Below are positions 37,874 through 46,361 of a DNA stretch of 64,000 bases, in pieces. Location of the stretch: NCBI GenBank assembly GCA_018400955.1, contig JAGYLH010000002.1, positions 1-64,000 of the forward strand, in the 5' to 3' direction. Positions within the stretch are counted from its first letter, which is position 1, and each line of letters opens with the position of its first letter. A program made the position numbers and the translations under genes. The stretch comes from Bacteroidales bacterium (GTDB lineage: Bacteria; Bacteroidota; Bacteroidia; Bacteroidales; F082). The notes beneath the pieces were generated by a model. The model searched no databases and was not told the DNA's origin. It was given only the letters and a program-made list of their open reading frames with translations.

Positions 37874-39715
37874 ATGACAGATATAATTAAACTCCTACCC
37901 GATTCCGTTGCCAATCAAATAGCTGCGGGCGAAGTAATCCAACGACCGGCATCAGCTGTTAAGGAATTGATGGAAAATGCCATAGATGCCGGGGCAACCC
38001 AAATTGACCTGGTACTTCGCGATGCGGGAAAAAGCCTGATCCAGGTAATAGACAATGGATGTGGTATGTCGGAAACAGATGCCCGTATGTGTTTTGAAAG
38101 GCATGCGACTTCAAAAATCCGAAAGGCGGACGATCTGTTTGCCATCCGCACCATGGGTTTCAGGGGCGAAGCCCTGGCGAGTATTGCTGCAATCGCCCAA
38201 ATGGAAATGAAAACACGCCGCACAACCGATGAGCTTGGGACACATATTATTATAGAAGGATCTGTAGTGCAGGACCAACAACTGGTTAGCTGTCAGGAAG
38301 GCACGGTAATCGTGGTAAAAAACCTTTTTTTCAATGTGCCGGCCAGACGAAATTTCCTGAAATCGAATCAGGCTGAGATGCGTCATATATTTGATGAATT
38401 TTATAGGATAAGCCTTATAAATGCTGATATAGGATTCACGCTTACTCATAATGAGAAGGAAGTTTACCATTTATATCCCGGAAACCTGAAACAGCGCATT
38501 GTAGCCCTTTTTGGCAATGTCTTCAATCAGCGGCTGCTACCTGTTGACCAGCAAACAGATTCTGTTTCGGTAAGTGGTTTTATTGGAAAGCCTGAATTTG
38601 CCCGCAAAACAAGGGGTGAGCAATATTTTTTTGTGAACAACAGATTTATAAAGCATCCGTATCTGCACCATGCTGTAGCCAATGCCTTTCAGGAATTGCT
38701 GCCCAAAGACAGCTTCCCCTCCTACTTTTTGCACCTGACTGTTGATCCCGCAGCCATTGATATCAACATCCATCCTACAAAAACAGAAGTTAATTTTCAG
38801 GAAACACAGCTTATTTATGCCATACTACATGCCGCAGTCAAAAAGTCGATCGGGCAGCACAACCTGAGCCCGATGCTTGATTTTAGCAGCGATCAGGCCA
38901 TTGATATAGATTTTGGTGAAATAAGCAAGGCTTCAAGGGAGGTTAGCCCACCAGGTGTAACCATAAACCCTGATTATAATCCTTTTGACCAGCAAAGGGC
39001 CAAACCAGACTGGCAGAATAAACCCAGGCAACAAGCTCAAGGGGATTGGCGAGTATTGTACGAAGACAAGGAAGAAACGGCTGAAAATAAAAGTGAAACG
39101 CCGATTGACAAAACAGACGAATCCGGATCAAAGGAAGAAACTAAATCATTGGGCACAGCAAAATTCATGCAATTGCATCAACAATATATCATTACGGTTG
39201 TAAAGTCGGGACTAATGATTATTGACCAGCACCTGGCCCATTGGCGGATCCTTTATGAGAAATTCATGAAGCAGCTAGCCTCCGCGACCTTTGACTCGCA
39301 GCAAGAATTGTTTCCCCATCCTATACAATTAAACGCAGTTGATGCTGAAATCCTGCACGAGCTCAAAGATGAACTGTCTCTGATTGGGTTCAGCATTGAA
39401 GATATGGGCCAACGCTCCTTCGTAATAAACGGTACACCTGCCGGATATCCCGGCCATGAACCGGCAGCATTGCTTGAGCGCGTGATTGAGAACTTCAAAC
39501 ACAACCACCAGGACCTGCATTTGGATAAAAAGCTTAATTTAGCGCGCTCAATGTCGGTGAACCTTGCCATTAGATCCGGTAAGCAATTATCTGAAATAGA
39601 GATGGCTACAATGGTTGACAGATTGTTTGCCTGCCAGGTAGCTGAGGTGGCACCCGATGGCAGAAAAATCATAGGTATTTTACCCATTCAGAATTTGCAG
39701 ACACTTTTTAAGTAA
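37874..39715 (+). CDS. mutL: DNA mismatch repair protein MutL
   Basis: Protein of 613 residues from the ATG at 37874; a TTG 15 bases upstream touches the previous stop. N-terminal GHKL ATPase: ELMENAIDAGATQIDL, DNGCGM, ERHATSKI and GFRGEALASIAAIA. It couples mismatch recognition by MutS to strand removal. The C-terminal dimerisation part is present, but the metal-dependent endonuclease motifs are degraded: DQHxxxE...E appears as DQHLAHWRILYE (Asp451), and CPHGRP appears as APDGRK (593-598). It is therefore probably not a nuclease. The rhomboid gene follows 26 bases later. Confidence 0.96.
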   Translation: MTDIIKLLPDSVANQIAAGEVIQRPASAVKELMENAIDAGATQIDLVLRDAGKSLIQVIDNGCGMSETDARMCFERHATSKIRKADDLFAIRTMGFRGEALASIAAIAQMEMKTRRTTDELGTHIIIEGSVVQDQQLVSCQEGTVIVVKNLFFNVPARRNFLKSNQAEMRHIFDEFYRISLINADIGFTLTHNEKEVYHLYPGNLKQRIVALFGNVFNQRLLPVDQQTDSVSVSGFIGKPEFARKTRGEQYFFVNNRFIKHPYLHHAVANAFQELLPKDSFPSYFLHLTVDPAAIDINIHPTKTEVNFQETQLIYAILHAAVKKSIGQHNLSPMLDFSSDQAIDIDFGEISKASREVSPPGVTINPDYNPFDQQRAKPDWQNKPRQQAQGDWRVLYEDKEETAENKSETPIDKTDESGSKEETKSLGTAKFMQLHQQYIITVVKSGLMIIDQHLAHWRILYEKFMKQLASATFDSQQELFPHPIQLNAVDAEILHELKDELSLIGFSIEDMGQRSFVINGTPAGYPGHEPAALLERVIENFKHNHQDLHLDKKLNLARSMSVNLAIRSGKQLSEIEMATMVDRLFACQVAEVAPDGRKIIGILPIQNLQTLFK

Positions 39716-39741
39716 AACGAACAACATAGACCTATTTCATA

Positions 39742-40593
39742 ATGACTAATTTCCAGCCAAGAGGTTTTACTGTATTGCCCCCTGTTGTAAAGAACCTATT
39801 GATTATCAATGGGCTTTTTTTTCTGGCCACCGTTGTGCTGGAAATGAACTTTTACATTGACCTGACAAAAATTTTAGGGCTTCATTATGTTGGGGCAAGT
39901 GATTTCAAACCTTATCAGTTTGTATCCTACATGTTTATGCATGGCGGTTTATGGCATATTTTGTTCAATATGTTTGCCTTGTGGATGTTTGGCAATACAT
40001 TGGAAAATGTTTGGGGGCCGTCACGTTTTCTAACCTACTATATGGTCACAGGGATCGGTGCCGGGATCGTTTACATTATCTGGATTCATTTTCAAATGGC
40101 ACCAACCTTAAACGACATCAATTATTTTCTCGAAACCAAAGATATTGCAGCATTATCCAATTTCACTTCTACGCATACCTTCAGGCTGAACGAAACCTCT
40201 GGGGAAATTTGGAGAAGTTTTCAGGAGTTTCAGGGCCATATCAGGATGCTGAATATCAATCCCGACAATGCACTGGCCAAGCAAGGGGCCCTAAATTTTT
40301 TAGCTGATTACAAGGAATTCTATATGAATCAATCGGTTGTGGTAGGTGCATCAGGTGGTGTTTTTGGTATTTTACTTGCTTTTGGGATGATGTTTCCCAA
40401 TGCCATTATTTACCTCTATTTTGCCATTCCCGTTAAAGCCAAGTACTTCGTGATAATTTTTGGTGCATTCGAACTTTTTGAAGGGGTGATGAACCGTCCA
40501 GGAAGTAATATTGCCCATTTCGCACACCTTGGTGGTATGCTTTTCGGTTATGCCCTGATCATGTATTGGAAACGAAAAGGCTTATTCCGCTAA
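39742..40593 (+). CDS. Rhomboid intramembrane serine protease (first of two)
   Basis: Protein of 283 residues with about six membrane segments. It has the rhomboid motifs HGGLWHILFNMFALWMFG (HxxxxHxxxN), GASGG (Ser204, catalytic) and AHLGG (His262, catalytic). The membrane dyad is intact, so it is probably active on transmembrane substrates. A long insert (about 112-195, with an INYFLETKDIAALSNF region) sits between two membrane segments, making it longer than a minimal rhomboid. A second rhomboid starts 14 bases after its stop. Confidence 0.92.
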   Translation: MTNFQPRGFTVLPPVVKNLLIINGLFFLATVVLEMNFYIDLTKILGLHYVGASDFKPYQFVSYMFMHGGLWHILFNMFALWMFGNTLENVWGPSRFLTYYMVTGIGAGIVYIIWIHFQMAPTLNDINYFLETKDIAALSNFTSTHTFRLNETSGEIWRSFQEFQGHIRMLNINPDNALAKQGALNFLADYKEFYMNQSVVVGASGGVFGILLAFGMMFPNAIIYLYFAIPVKAKYFVIIFGAFELFEGVMNRPGSNIAHFAHLGGMLFGYALIMYWKRKGLFR

Positions 40594-40607
40594 ACACTTA
40601 CGCTATT

Positions 40608-41522
40608 ATGTATCAGCAGCAACCAAATAACTTTATTGATGCAGCAAAGGATTTTTTTTCAAAAAAATCCTTCCTGCCCCGCTTAATCCTTTTCAATGGG
40701 GCAGTTTTTGTTTTGGTGTATTTCGTGAAGCTTTTCGCCTGGTTTTTCCAGGTGCAAACCAATGATTTTCTTTCTCCCCTTGCAAAATGGCTTGCTGTGC
40801 CTTCAGCATTTGAAAGTTTGGTTTTAAAACCCTGGACCCTATTTACCTATATGTTTTTGCATGAAGGCTTTTTCCATTTGTTTTTCAATATGATCATCCT
40901 TTATTTTGGTGGAACCATATTTTTGCAATACCTGAGCCAGCGAAAACTTTTAAGCACTTACATACTTGGCGGGTTGGCAGGTGCGCTGGTTTATATATTG
41001 GCATACAACCTTTTTCCTGTTTTTGAACAATCAAAAGGACTTGCCGTTGCACTGGGGGCATCGGCATCGGTACTTGCTATTATGGTTGCCATAGCCACTT
41101 ATGTGCCACAATACACAGTGAACCTTTTTCTGTTTGGCAGGGTAAAGCTTAAATATGTTGCCATTGCCTTTATTATCATTGATATTTTCAGCATAATCGG
41201 CAACAATCCCGGTGGCCACATTGCCCATTTAGGTGGAGCTTTTTGGGGATTTCTGTATATCTACCTCTACAAAAGAAAGATTGATATCTATCAGGTTTTC
41301 AACAGCTTTTACAGGCAAAAAATGCGGGTAAAACATAAATCCAGTCAATTTGGTGAAAAGCCAGGCAGGCCACTCACGGATGATGAGTACAACAAACAAA
41401 AGCTGGCCACACAAAAGGAAATCGACCAAATACTTGACAAAATTGCCCAGTCGGGCTACAACAGCCTGAGCAAACGCGAAAAAGACATGCTCTTTAAGAT
41501 GAGCAATGGCAATAAACAATAG
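40608..41522 (+). CDS. Rhomboid intramembrane serine protease (second of two)
   Basis: Protein of 304 residues from the ATG at 40608; a longer in-frame start would overlap the first rhomboid. Motifs are HEGFFHLFFNMIILYFGG, GASASV (Ser152) and GGHIAHLGG (His207), so the Ser-His dyad is intact. A soluble C-terminal tail of about 85 residues is predicted to be helical and ends ILDKIAQSGYNSLSKREKDML, a motif found at the end of many rhomboids of this phylum. The pair probably arose by an old duplication, as the two are now quite different. Confidence 0.9.
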   Translation: MYQQQPNNFIDAAKDFFSKKSFLPRLILFNGAVFVLVYFVKLFAWFFQVQTNDFLSPLAKWLAVPSAFESLVLKPWTLFTYMFLHEGFFHLFFNMIILYFGGTIFLQYLSQRKLLSTYILGGLAGALVYILAYNLFPVFEQSKGLAVALGASASVLAIMVAIATYVPQYTVNLFLFGRVKLKYVAIAFIIIDIFSIIGNNPGGHIAHLGGAFWGFLYIYLYKRKIDIYQVFNSFYRQKMRVKHKSSQFGEKPGRPLTDDEYNKQKLATQKEIDQILDKIAQSGYNSLSKREKDMLFKMSNGNKQ

Positions 41523-41589
41523 CGTTTGATCATTGATTCATCCCCTATTGCACACTATTTTTCCAAGTTTTTGATTTCGGGGTAATGAT

Positions 41590-41597
41590 TAACTTTG
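41590..41597 (+). promoter_or_regulatory. -7 promoter box TAACTTTG for uvrB
   Basis: An exact TAnnTTTG 13 bases before the ATG at 41610. It overlaps an alternative TTG start at 41595 and so argues for the ATG. Confidence 0.5.
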
Positions 41598-41609
41598 CAC
41601 AAAAAGAAA

Positions 41610-43640
41610 ATGAAGCTTCAACTGGTTTCTGATTTTAAACCTACCGGGGACCAACCCGAAGCCATTAAGCAATTGGTAGAAGGCCTCTTGCGTGGCGACA
41701 AAGCCCAAACCCTGCTTGGTGTTACCGGATCAGGCAAGACCTTTACGGTAGCAAATATGCTGCAAAATGTGAACAGGCCGGCCCTGGTCTTGAGCCATAA
41801 CAAAACACTTGCTGCCCAGCTATATGGCGAATTCAAGCAGTTTTTTCCGGAAAATGCCGTTGAGTATTTCGTTTCCTATTACGACTATTACCAGCCTGAG
41901 GCCTTTATCCCCACGACAAATACCTACATCGAAAAAGACCTGTCGATAAATGATGAAATCGAAAAACTGAGGCTTAGCACCACATCTTCCTTACTATCCG
42001 GACGAAAAGACATAATTGTTGTTTCCTCTGTATCATGTATTTATGGAATTGGAAATCCGGATGATTTCACCAACAATATGATTTCCCTTGAAGTTGGTCA
42101 GAAAATAAGCCGTAATATTTTTTTGCAAACGCTTGTAAATGCGCTGTATAGCCGAAACGAAGTAGAGTTAAGCAGGGGAAAGTTCAGGGTGAAGGGCGAT
42201 ACAGTTGATGTGTTTCCTGCTTATACGGATATTTGCTTCCGCATTCTTTTTTGGGGAGATGAAATTGAGAGCCTTGAAACATTTGATCCGGTAAACGGCA
42301 GGCAGATAGAAAAATATGAGCAACTGACCATTTATCCTGCCAATATTTTTGTGACCTCACAGGACAAAATGAAAAGCTCCTTGCGCGAAATTCAGGATGA
42401 CCTTTTCCGGCAAGTGGCTTATTACAAAGAGTTTGGTAAACACGAAGAAGCCAAACGCCTGGAAGACCGCGTGACTTATGATATTGAAATGATGCGCGAA
42501 CTGGGCTATTGCAGTGGCATAGAAAACTATTCAAGGTATTTTGATGGCCGAAAGCCCGGTTCAAGGCCATTTTGTTTACTGGACTATTTCCCAGATGATT
42601 ATATCACCATCGTTGACGAAAGCCATGTGACCATTCCACAAGTAAGGGCAATGTATGGTGGCGACCGGTCGCGGAAACAAACCTTGGTTGAATATGGTTT
42701 CAGGTTGCCATCAGCTCTGGATAACAGGCCATTAAAGTTTGATGAATTTGAAGCCCTTACAGGTCAATTAATTTATGTAAGTGCCACACCGGCTGATTAT
42801 GAGCTGCAACATTCAGATGGTATTGTGGTGGAGCAGCTTATCCGTCCAACAGGATTACTTGATCCTTTAATTGAAGTGAGGTCAAGCAAAACACAAGTGG
42901 ACAATTTGTTGGAAGAAATCGAATTGGTAATATCTTCTGGCGGTCGTGTTTTGGTCACCACGCTCACCAAACGAATGGCAGAAGAACTGAGTAAATACTT
43001 ACTGAAGCTGAACATCAAATGCAGGTATATTCATTCGGATATTGAAACCCTCGAACGCGTTGAAATTATGCGAGGCCTGCGTTTGGGTCATTTTGATGTG
43101 TTGGTTGGCGTAAATCTTTTGCGCGAAGGCCTTGACCTGCCTGAAGTTAGCCTGGTGGCCATTTTGGATGCTGATAAGGAAGGTTTTTTGCGTTCGGAAC
43201 GATCGCTTACACAAACTGCCGGAAGGGCAGCCCGTAACATCAACAGCAAGGTGATTATGTATGCGGAAAAAATTACCGGATCGATGAAACGAACGATTGA
43301 CGAAACCAACAGAAGAAGGATTAAACAACTGGCATACAACGAGAAACATAATATAGTACCACAAAGCATATCAAGGTCCACACACGCCATCATGGGCCAA
43401 ACCTCTGTATTGAGTAAAAAGCAAGGAGCTGAAAGTGAATATGGTGAGGGCCATGAATCAACACTTGCTGCCGATCCGGTTTACAAATACATGAATGCGG
43501 ATGATTTGCGAAAAGCAATTGGCAAAAGCCGCAAAGCTATGGATGATGCCGTGAAAGAGCTCGATTTTATAGCAGCAGCCCGCTGCCGGGACGAGATTGA
43601 TGCCTTACAGCAAGCAATGGAAAAGCTCAATCAGGTTTAG
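41610..43640 (+). CDS. uvrB: Excinuclease ABC subunit B
   Basis: Helicase-like damage-verification subunit of nucleotide excision repair, 676 residues, full length. It shows Walker A GVTGSGKT, the beta-hairpin YYDYYQPEAFIPTTNTYIEKD, DESHVTIPQVRAMY, the helicase motif GRAARN and a C-terminal UVR domain (about 630-670: AVKELDFIAAARCRDEIDAL) that contacts UvrC. It works with UvrA, whose gene here (22989-25777) is broken in the 3' third. It has its own promoter and is not linked to uvrA. Confidence 0.97.
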   Translation: MKLQLVSDFKPTGDQPEAIKQLVEGLLRGDKAQTLLGVTGSGKTFTVANMLQNVNRPALVLSHNKTLAAQLYGEFKQFFPENAVEYFVSYYDYYQPEAFIPTTNTYIEKDLSINDEIEKLRLSTTSSLLSGRKDIIVVSSVSCIYGIGNPDDFTNNMISLEVGQKISRNIFLQTLVNALYSRNEVELSRGKFRVKGDTVDVFPAYTDICFRILFWGDEIESLETFDPVNGRQIEKYEQLTIYPANIFVTSQDKMKSSLREIQDDLFRQVAYYKEFGKHEEAKRLEDRVTYDIEMMRELGYCSGIENYSRYFDGRKPGSRPFCLLDYFPDDYITIVDESHVTIPQVRAMYGGDRSRKQTLVEYGFRLPSALDNRPLKFDEFEALTGQLIYVSATPADYELQHSDGIVVEQLIRPTGLLDPLIEVRSSKTQVDNLLEEIELVISSGGRVLVTTLTKRMAEELSKYLLKLNIKCRYIHSDIETLERVEIMRGLRLGHFDVLVGVNLLREGLDLPEVSLVAILDADKEGFLRSERSLTQTAGRAARNINSKVIMYAEKITGSMKRTIDETNRRRIKQLAYNEKHNIVPQSISRSTHAIMGQTSVLSKKQGAESEYGEGHESTLAADPVYKYMNADDLRKAIGKSRKAMDDAVKELDFIAAARCRDEIDALQQAMEKLNQV

Positions 43641-43758
43641 TGTTAGAAGTATTAGCAATGAACTAATTACCTTTTATTCATAATGATGATGCTTGCTATT
43701 ATTACTTGGTAATTGATCAGATATTCACGTTATTAACGCACAGATGTAAATAACTTTC

Positions 43759-43766
43759 TACTTTTG
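43759..43766 (+). promoter_or_regulatory. -7 promoter box TACTTTTG for the exopolysaccharide locus
   Basis: An exact TAnnTTTG about 90 bases before the first gene. A second exact box, TAAATTTG, lies at 43791-43798, so the locus may have two promoters. Confidence 0.45.
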
Positions 43767-43856
43767 CAGTGAAACAGCAATTTAAATCCCTAAATTTGCC
43801 CATTAGTTTACTGAAATTCAACTTTACCAAAAGCTGCAAAACAATTATACCTACAA

Positions 43857-44228
43857 ATGGAAAAGAAAATACTTGCAATTGACGATGAGTTAAGCATCAG
43901 GCTTTTACTCGAAAACTTCCTGAGCAAAACATACGATGTAATCACCAAATCAGATGGTATGGAAGCATTAAAGTGGATGGAGGAAGGTAATCTGCCTGAT
44001 CTCATTGTTGCTGATATTCAAATGCCAAACGTGGATGGTTACGAGTTTATCAAAAACCTTAGATCCAGTGGTTTTTTCAAGGATATCCCATTAATTATGT
44101 TGTCGGGTATCGAAAGCAGCCAGGAAAAAGTTAAATGCTTGAAATTAGGCGCAAACGATTATATGGTAAAGCCTTTTAATCCTGAAGAACTTTCCATCAG
44201 AATCGAGCTGCTTTTGTCGCGCAAATAG
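43857..44228 (+). CDS. Single-domain response regulator
   Basis: Protein of 123 residues made only of a receiver domain: acidic pocket Asp9/Asp10 (AIDDE), phosphoacceptor Asp53 (LIVADIQMPNVDG), Ser83 and the conserved Lys105 (DYMVKPFNP). All phosphorylation residues are present. There is no output domain, so it would signal by protein-protein contact, plausibly with the fused receiver of the next gene. It is the first gene of the exopolysaccharide locus and its stop abuts that gene's possible TTG start. The cognate histidine kinase is not in the window. Confidence 0.92.
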   Translation: MEKKILAIDDELSIRLLLENFLSKTYDVITKSDGMEALKWMEEGNLPDLIVADIQMPNVDGYEFIKNLRSSGFFKDIPLIMLSGIESSQEKVKCLKLGANDYMVKPFNPEELSIRIELLLSRK

Positions 44229-44252
44229 TTGACCAAACCAACACCTCAAAAC

Positions 44253-45440
44253 ATGTCTGCTGAATCGCAACATAAGTTAACCATTCTTTACATAGGAATC
44301 ACACCAGAACTTTTGCAGGTGTTTACAAGTCGTTCTGACCTGTTTACCTTAATTGTAGAAGAACATGGACTGAACGCGATTAACAGATTAAAATCCGAAA
44401 AATCAATTGATGCTATTGTGAGCGAGGTTGTGTTGCCAGGAATGGATGGGATAGATATAGTGCATATGCTTCGCAAACAAAACATGCACATACAAACACC
44501 TTTTATCCTTTTTGACCAAGGAATCAATCCTGAAATCAAGAAAAAAGCCTTTGACAAAAGAATTGATGATTATTATAATGGCTTGATAGAAGCAGAGAAT
44601 GTTTACAACAGGATTGTTTTTCTCAATGAATTCAAAAAGAATCTCGCAAAACTTCAGCCCAGCCAGCCGAAAATTAGGGAATATAAAATACCAAAGGATA
44701 AAAGGCTCTTTGATATCATTGTTTCTTTCTCTGCTTTGCTTTTCCTCTCCCCAATTATTGTTATTGCAATGATAGCCATTCGTTTGGAATCGAAAGGAAA
44801 GGTTTATTACACCTCAAAAAGGGTTGGTACGGGATACCGTATATTCGATTTTTACAAGCTAAGGTCAATGCGCACCGGTGCCGATACTATGTTGAAGGAT
44901 TTAAAGCACCTGAACCAATACGAAGCTGAAACTAAACAGGACTATTCTATCGAACCTTGTCCCAAGTGTAGTGAATTGCCTGATAGTCAGTTTTGCTCAC
45001 CACTGCTTTTTGCCGAGGGAAAAAATGTGTGCGAGTATTGGTACTATGAGAGTAAAAAAACAAAAACAAGTTCTACCTTCATAAAGATACTGGATGACCC
45101 AAGGGTTACAAAAGTTGGTAAATTTATTAGAAACACAAGTATTGATGAGCTCCCGCAATTAATCAATGTGCTCAAGGGGGATATGTCCATAGTGGGCAAC
45201 AGGCCACTTCCACTTTACGAAGCTGAACTTCTTACTTCTGACGATTGGAGTGAAAGGTTTATGGGACCTGCTGGTATAACCGGTTTGTGGCAAGTTGAAA
45301 AACGTGGAAAAGGCGGAAAAATGTCCGAAGAAGAAAGAAAAGCCTTAGATAACCAATATGCCAGAAGTTATTCTTTTATAGGAGATATTAAGTTGATTTT
45401 AAGAACAATACCTGCAATTTTTCAAAAAGAAAATGTTTAA
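44253..45440 (+). CDS. Sugar-phosphate transferase fused to a pseudo-receiver domain
   Basis: Protein of 395 residues from the ATG at 44253. Residues 8-125 follow a receiver fold, but the phosphoacceptor is Glu58 (SEVVLPGMDG, exactly where Asp53 sits in the neighbouring regulator) and the conserved Lys is lost. From about 145 it is a bacterial sugar transferase: membrane hairpin (VSFSALLFLSPIIVIAMIAI), SKRVGTGYRIFDFYKLRSM, and SIDELPQLINVLKGDMSIVGNRPLP with ITGLWQVEKRGK. It would start polysaccharide synthesis by moving a sugar phosphate onto undecaprenyl phosphate. An insertion with Cys236, Cys239, Cys248 and Cys260 (CPKC...FCSP...NVCEY) may bind zinc. It follows the regulator by 24 bases. 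Confidence 0.9.
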   Translation: MSAESQHKLTILYIGITPELLQVFTSRSDLFTLIVEEHGLNAINRLKSEKSIDAIVSEVVLPGMDGIDIVHMLRKQNMHIQTPFILFDQGINPEIKKKAFDKRIDDYYNGLIEAENVYNRIVFLNEFKKNLAKLQPSQPKIREYKIPKDKRLFDIIVSFSALLFLSPIIVIAMIAIRLESKGKVYYTSKRVGTGYRIFDFYKLRSMRTGADTMLKDLKHLNQYEAETKQDYSIEPCPKCSELPDSQFCSPLLFAEGKNVCEYWYYESKKTKTSSTFIKILDDPRVTKVGKFIRNTSIDELPQLINVLKGDMSIVGNRPLPLYEAELLTSDDWSERFMGPAGITGLWQVEKRGKGGKMSEEERKALDNQYARSYSFIGDIKLILRTIPAIFQKENV

Positions 45441-45583
45441 TAATTCAAAAAGTATGAATGATTGTTAAAAACTATTTGATAATTTCTTTAATTAAAACAA
45501 GGCATTTAGTAACAAATAATAGTAATTTGCGCTCAAAACAACGCACATAAGACACCAAAATAACCGACGAAAAAACGAATATT

Positions 45584-46351
45584 GTGAATAATAGCAAAAT
45601 ATTGTTGGCACTCATGTTGGCTTTGTATTTTACAACGAATGTTGTTAATGCACAAATATTTGCAACGGATGAATCCAAGTTGTTCAATCCCCTGACTGAT
45701 GATATCACCAAGAGGCTTCCAAACCTAAGGGTCTTGATTGATTCTGCCGTTGCTAATTCTCCCAATGTAAGGATTGAAGAATTGAGGGCGGATTATTATT
45801 ATATGGAGCAAATATCGGCTCAACGTGCCTGGCTTGAGCATTTTAGCTTTAATGTTGACTGGAATTTTGGGAAATGGAATTTCCGTGACCGTGATGAATT
45901 AACCCGTATCGACCGCTTTTACTTCAGCGAATCAATTCGAGACAATTATGCATTAGGTTTTTATATCCGCTTTCCTTTTGCAACATTGGTCGATCGCAGA
46001 AACCGCATAAACAAGCAAAAGAAATGGATAGAAATTTCATTCGCCCAAAGGGATGTAAATCGTATGTTCGTTGAAAACCTTGTGGTTGATTACTACAATA
46101 TGATGATACAGTGGCAAAATTACATCCGCATTTATAACGATTATCAGAAATTCACTCTGATCCAAATGCAATATGCCCAAAATCAGTTCCTCAACGGAGA
46201 AATAGCCCCTTCGGAATATGCTCGCTTAAAGGAAATTCAAACAAGGGGGGCAATTGAATACCAACAAGCCATCTCCGAATTTTCCAAAAACTATCAGTTC
46301 CTGGAAATATTAACGGGAATTCAGTTCAACCTCATCAATGTCTTACGCTAG
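45584..46351 (+). CDS. TolC-like outer-membrane protein, half length
   Basis: Protein of 255 residues, GTG start, with a signal peptide (about 1-24, TTNVVNAQ). The mature part is mostly alpha-helical with TolC-family features: LRVLIDSAVANSPNVRIEE near the start and the paired helices YAQNQFLNGEIAPSEYARLKEIQTRGAIEYQQAISEF near the end. Normal TolC proteins are about 420-480 residues with an internal duplication; this has one half. It may be a channel subunit (six copies rather than three) or a periplasmic helical adaptor for polysaccharide export. It sits 10 bases before the Wzc-like gene. Confidence 0.8.
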   Translation: MNNSKILLALMLALYFTTNVVNAQIFATDESKLFNPLTDDITKRLPNLRVLIDSAVANSPNVRIEELRADYYYMEQISAQRAWLEHFSFNVDWNFGKWNFRDRDELTRIDRFYFSESIRDNYALGFYIRFPFATLVDRRNRINKQKKWIEISFAQRDVNRMFVENLVVDYYNMMIQWQNYIRIYNDYQKFTLIQMQYAQNQFLNGEIAPSEYARLKEIQTRGAIEYQQAISEFSKNYQFLEILTGIQFNLINVLR

Positions 46352-46361
46352 AACATAAATT

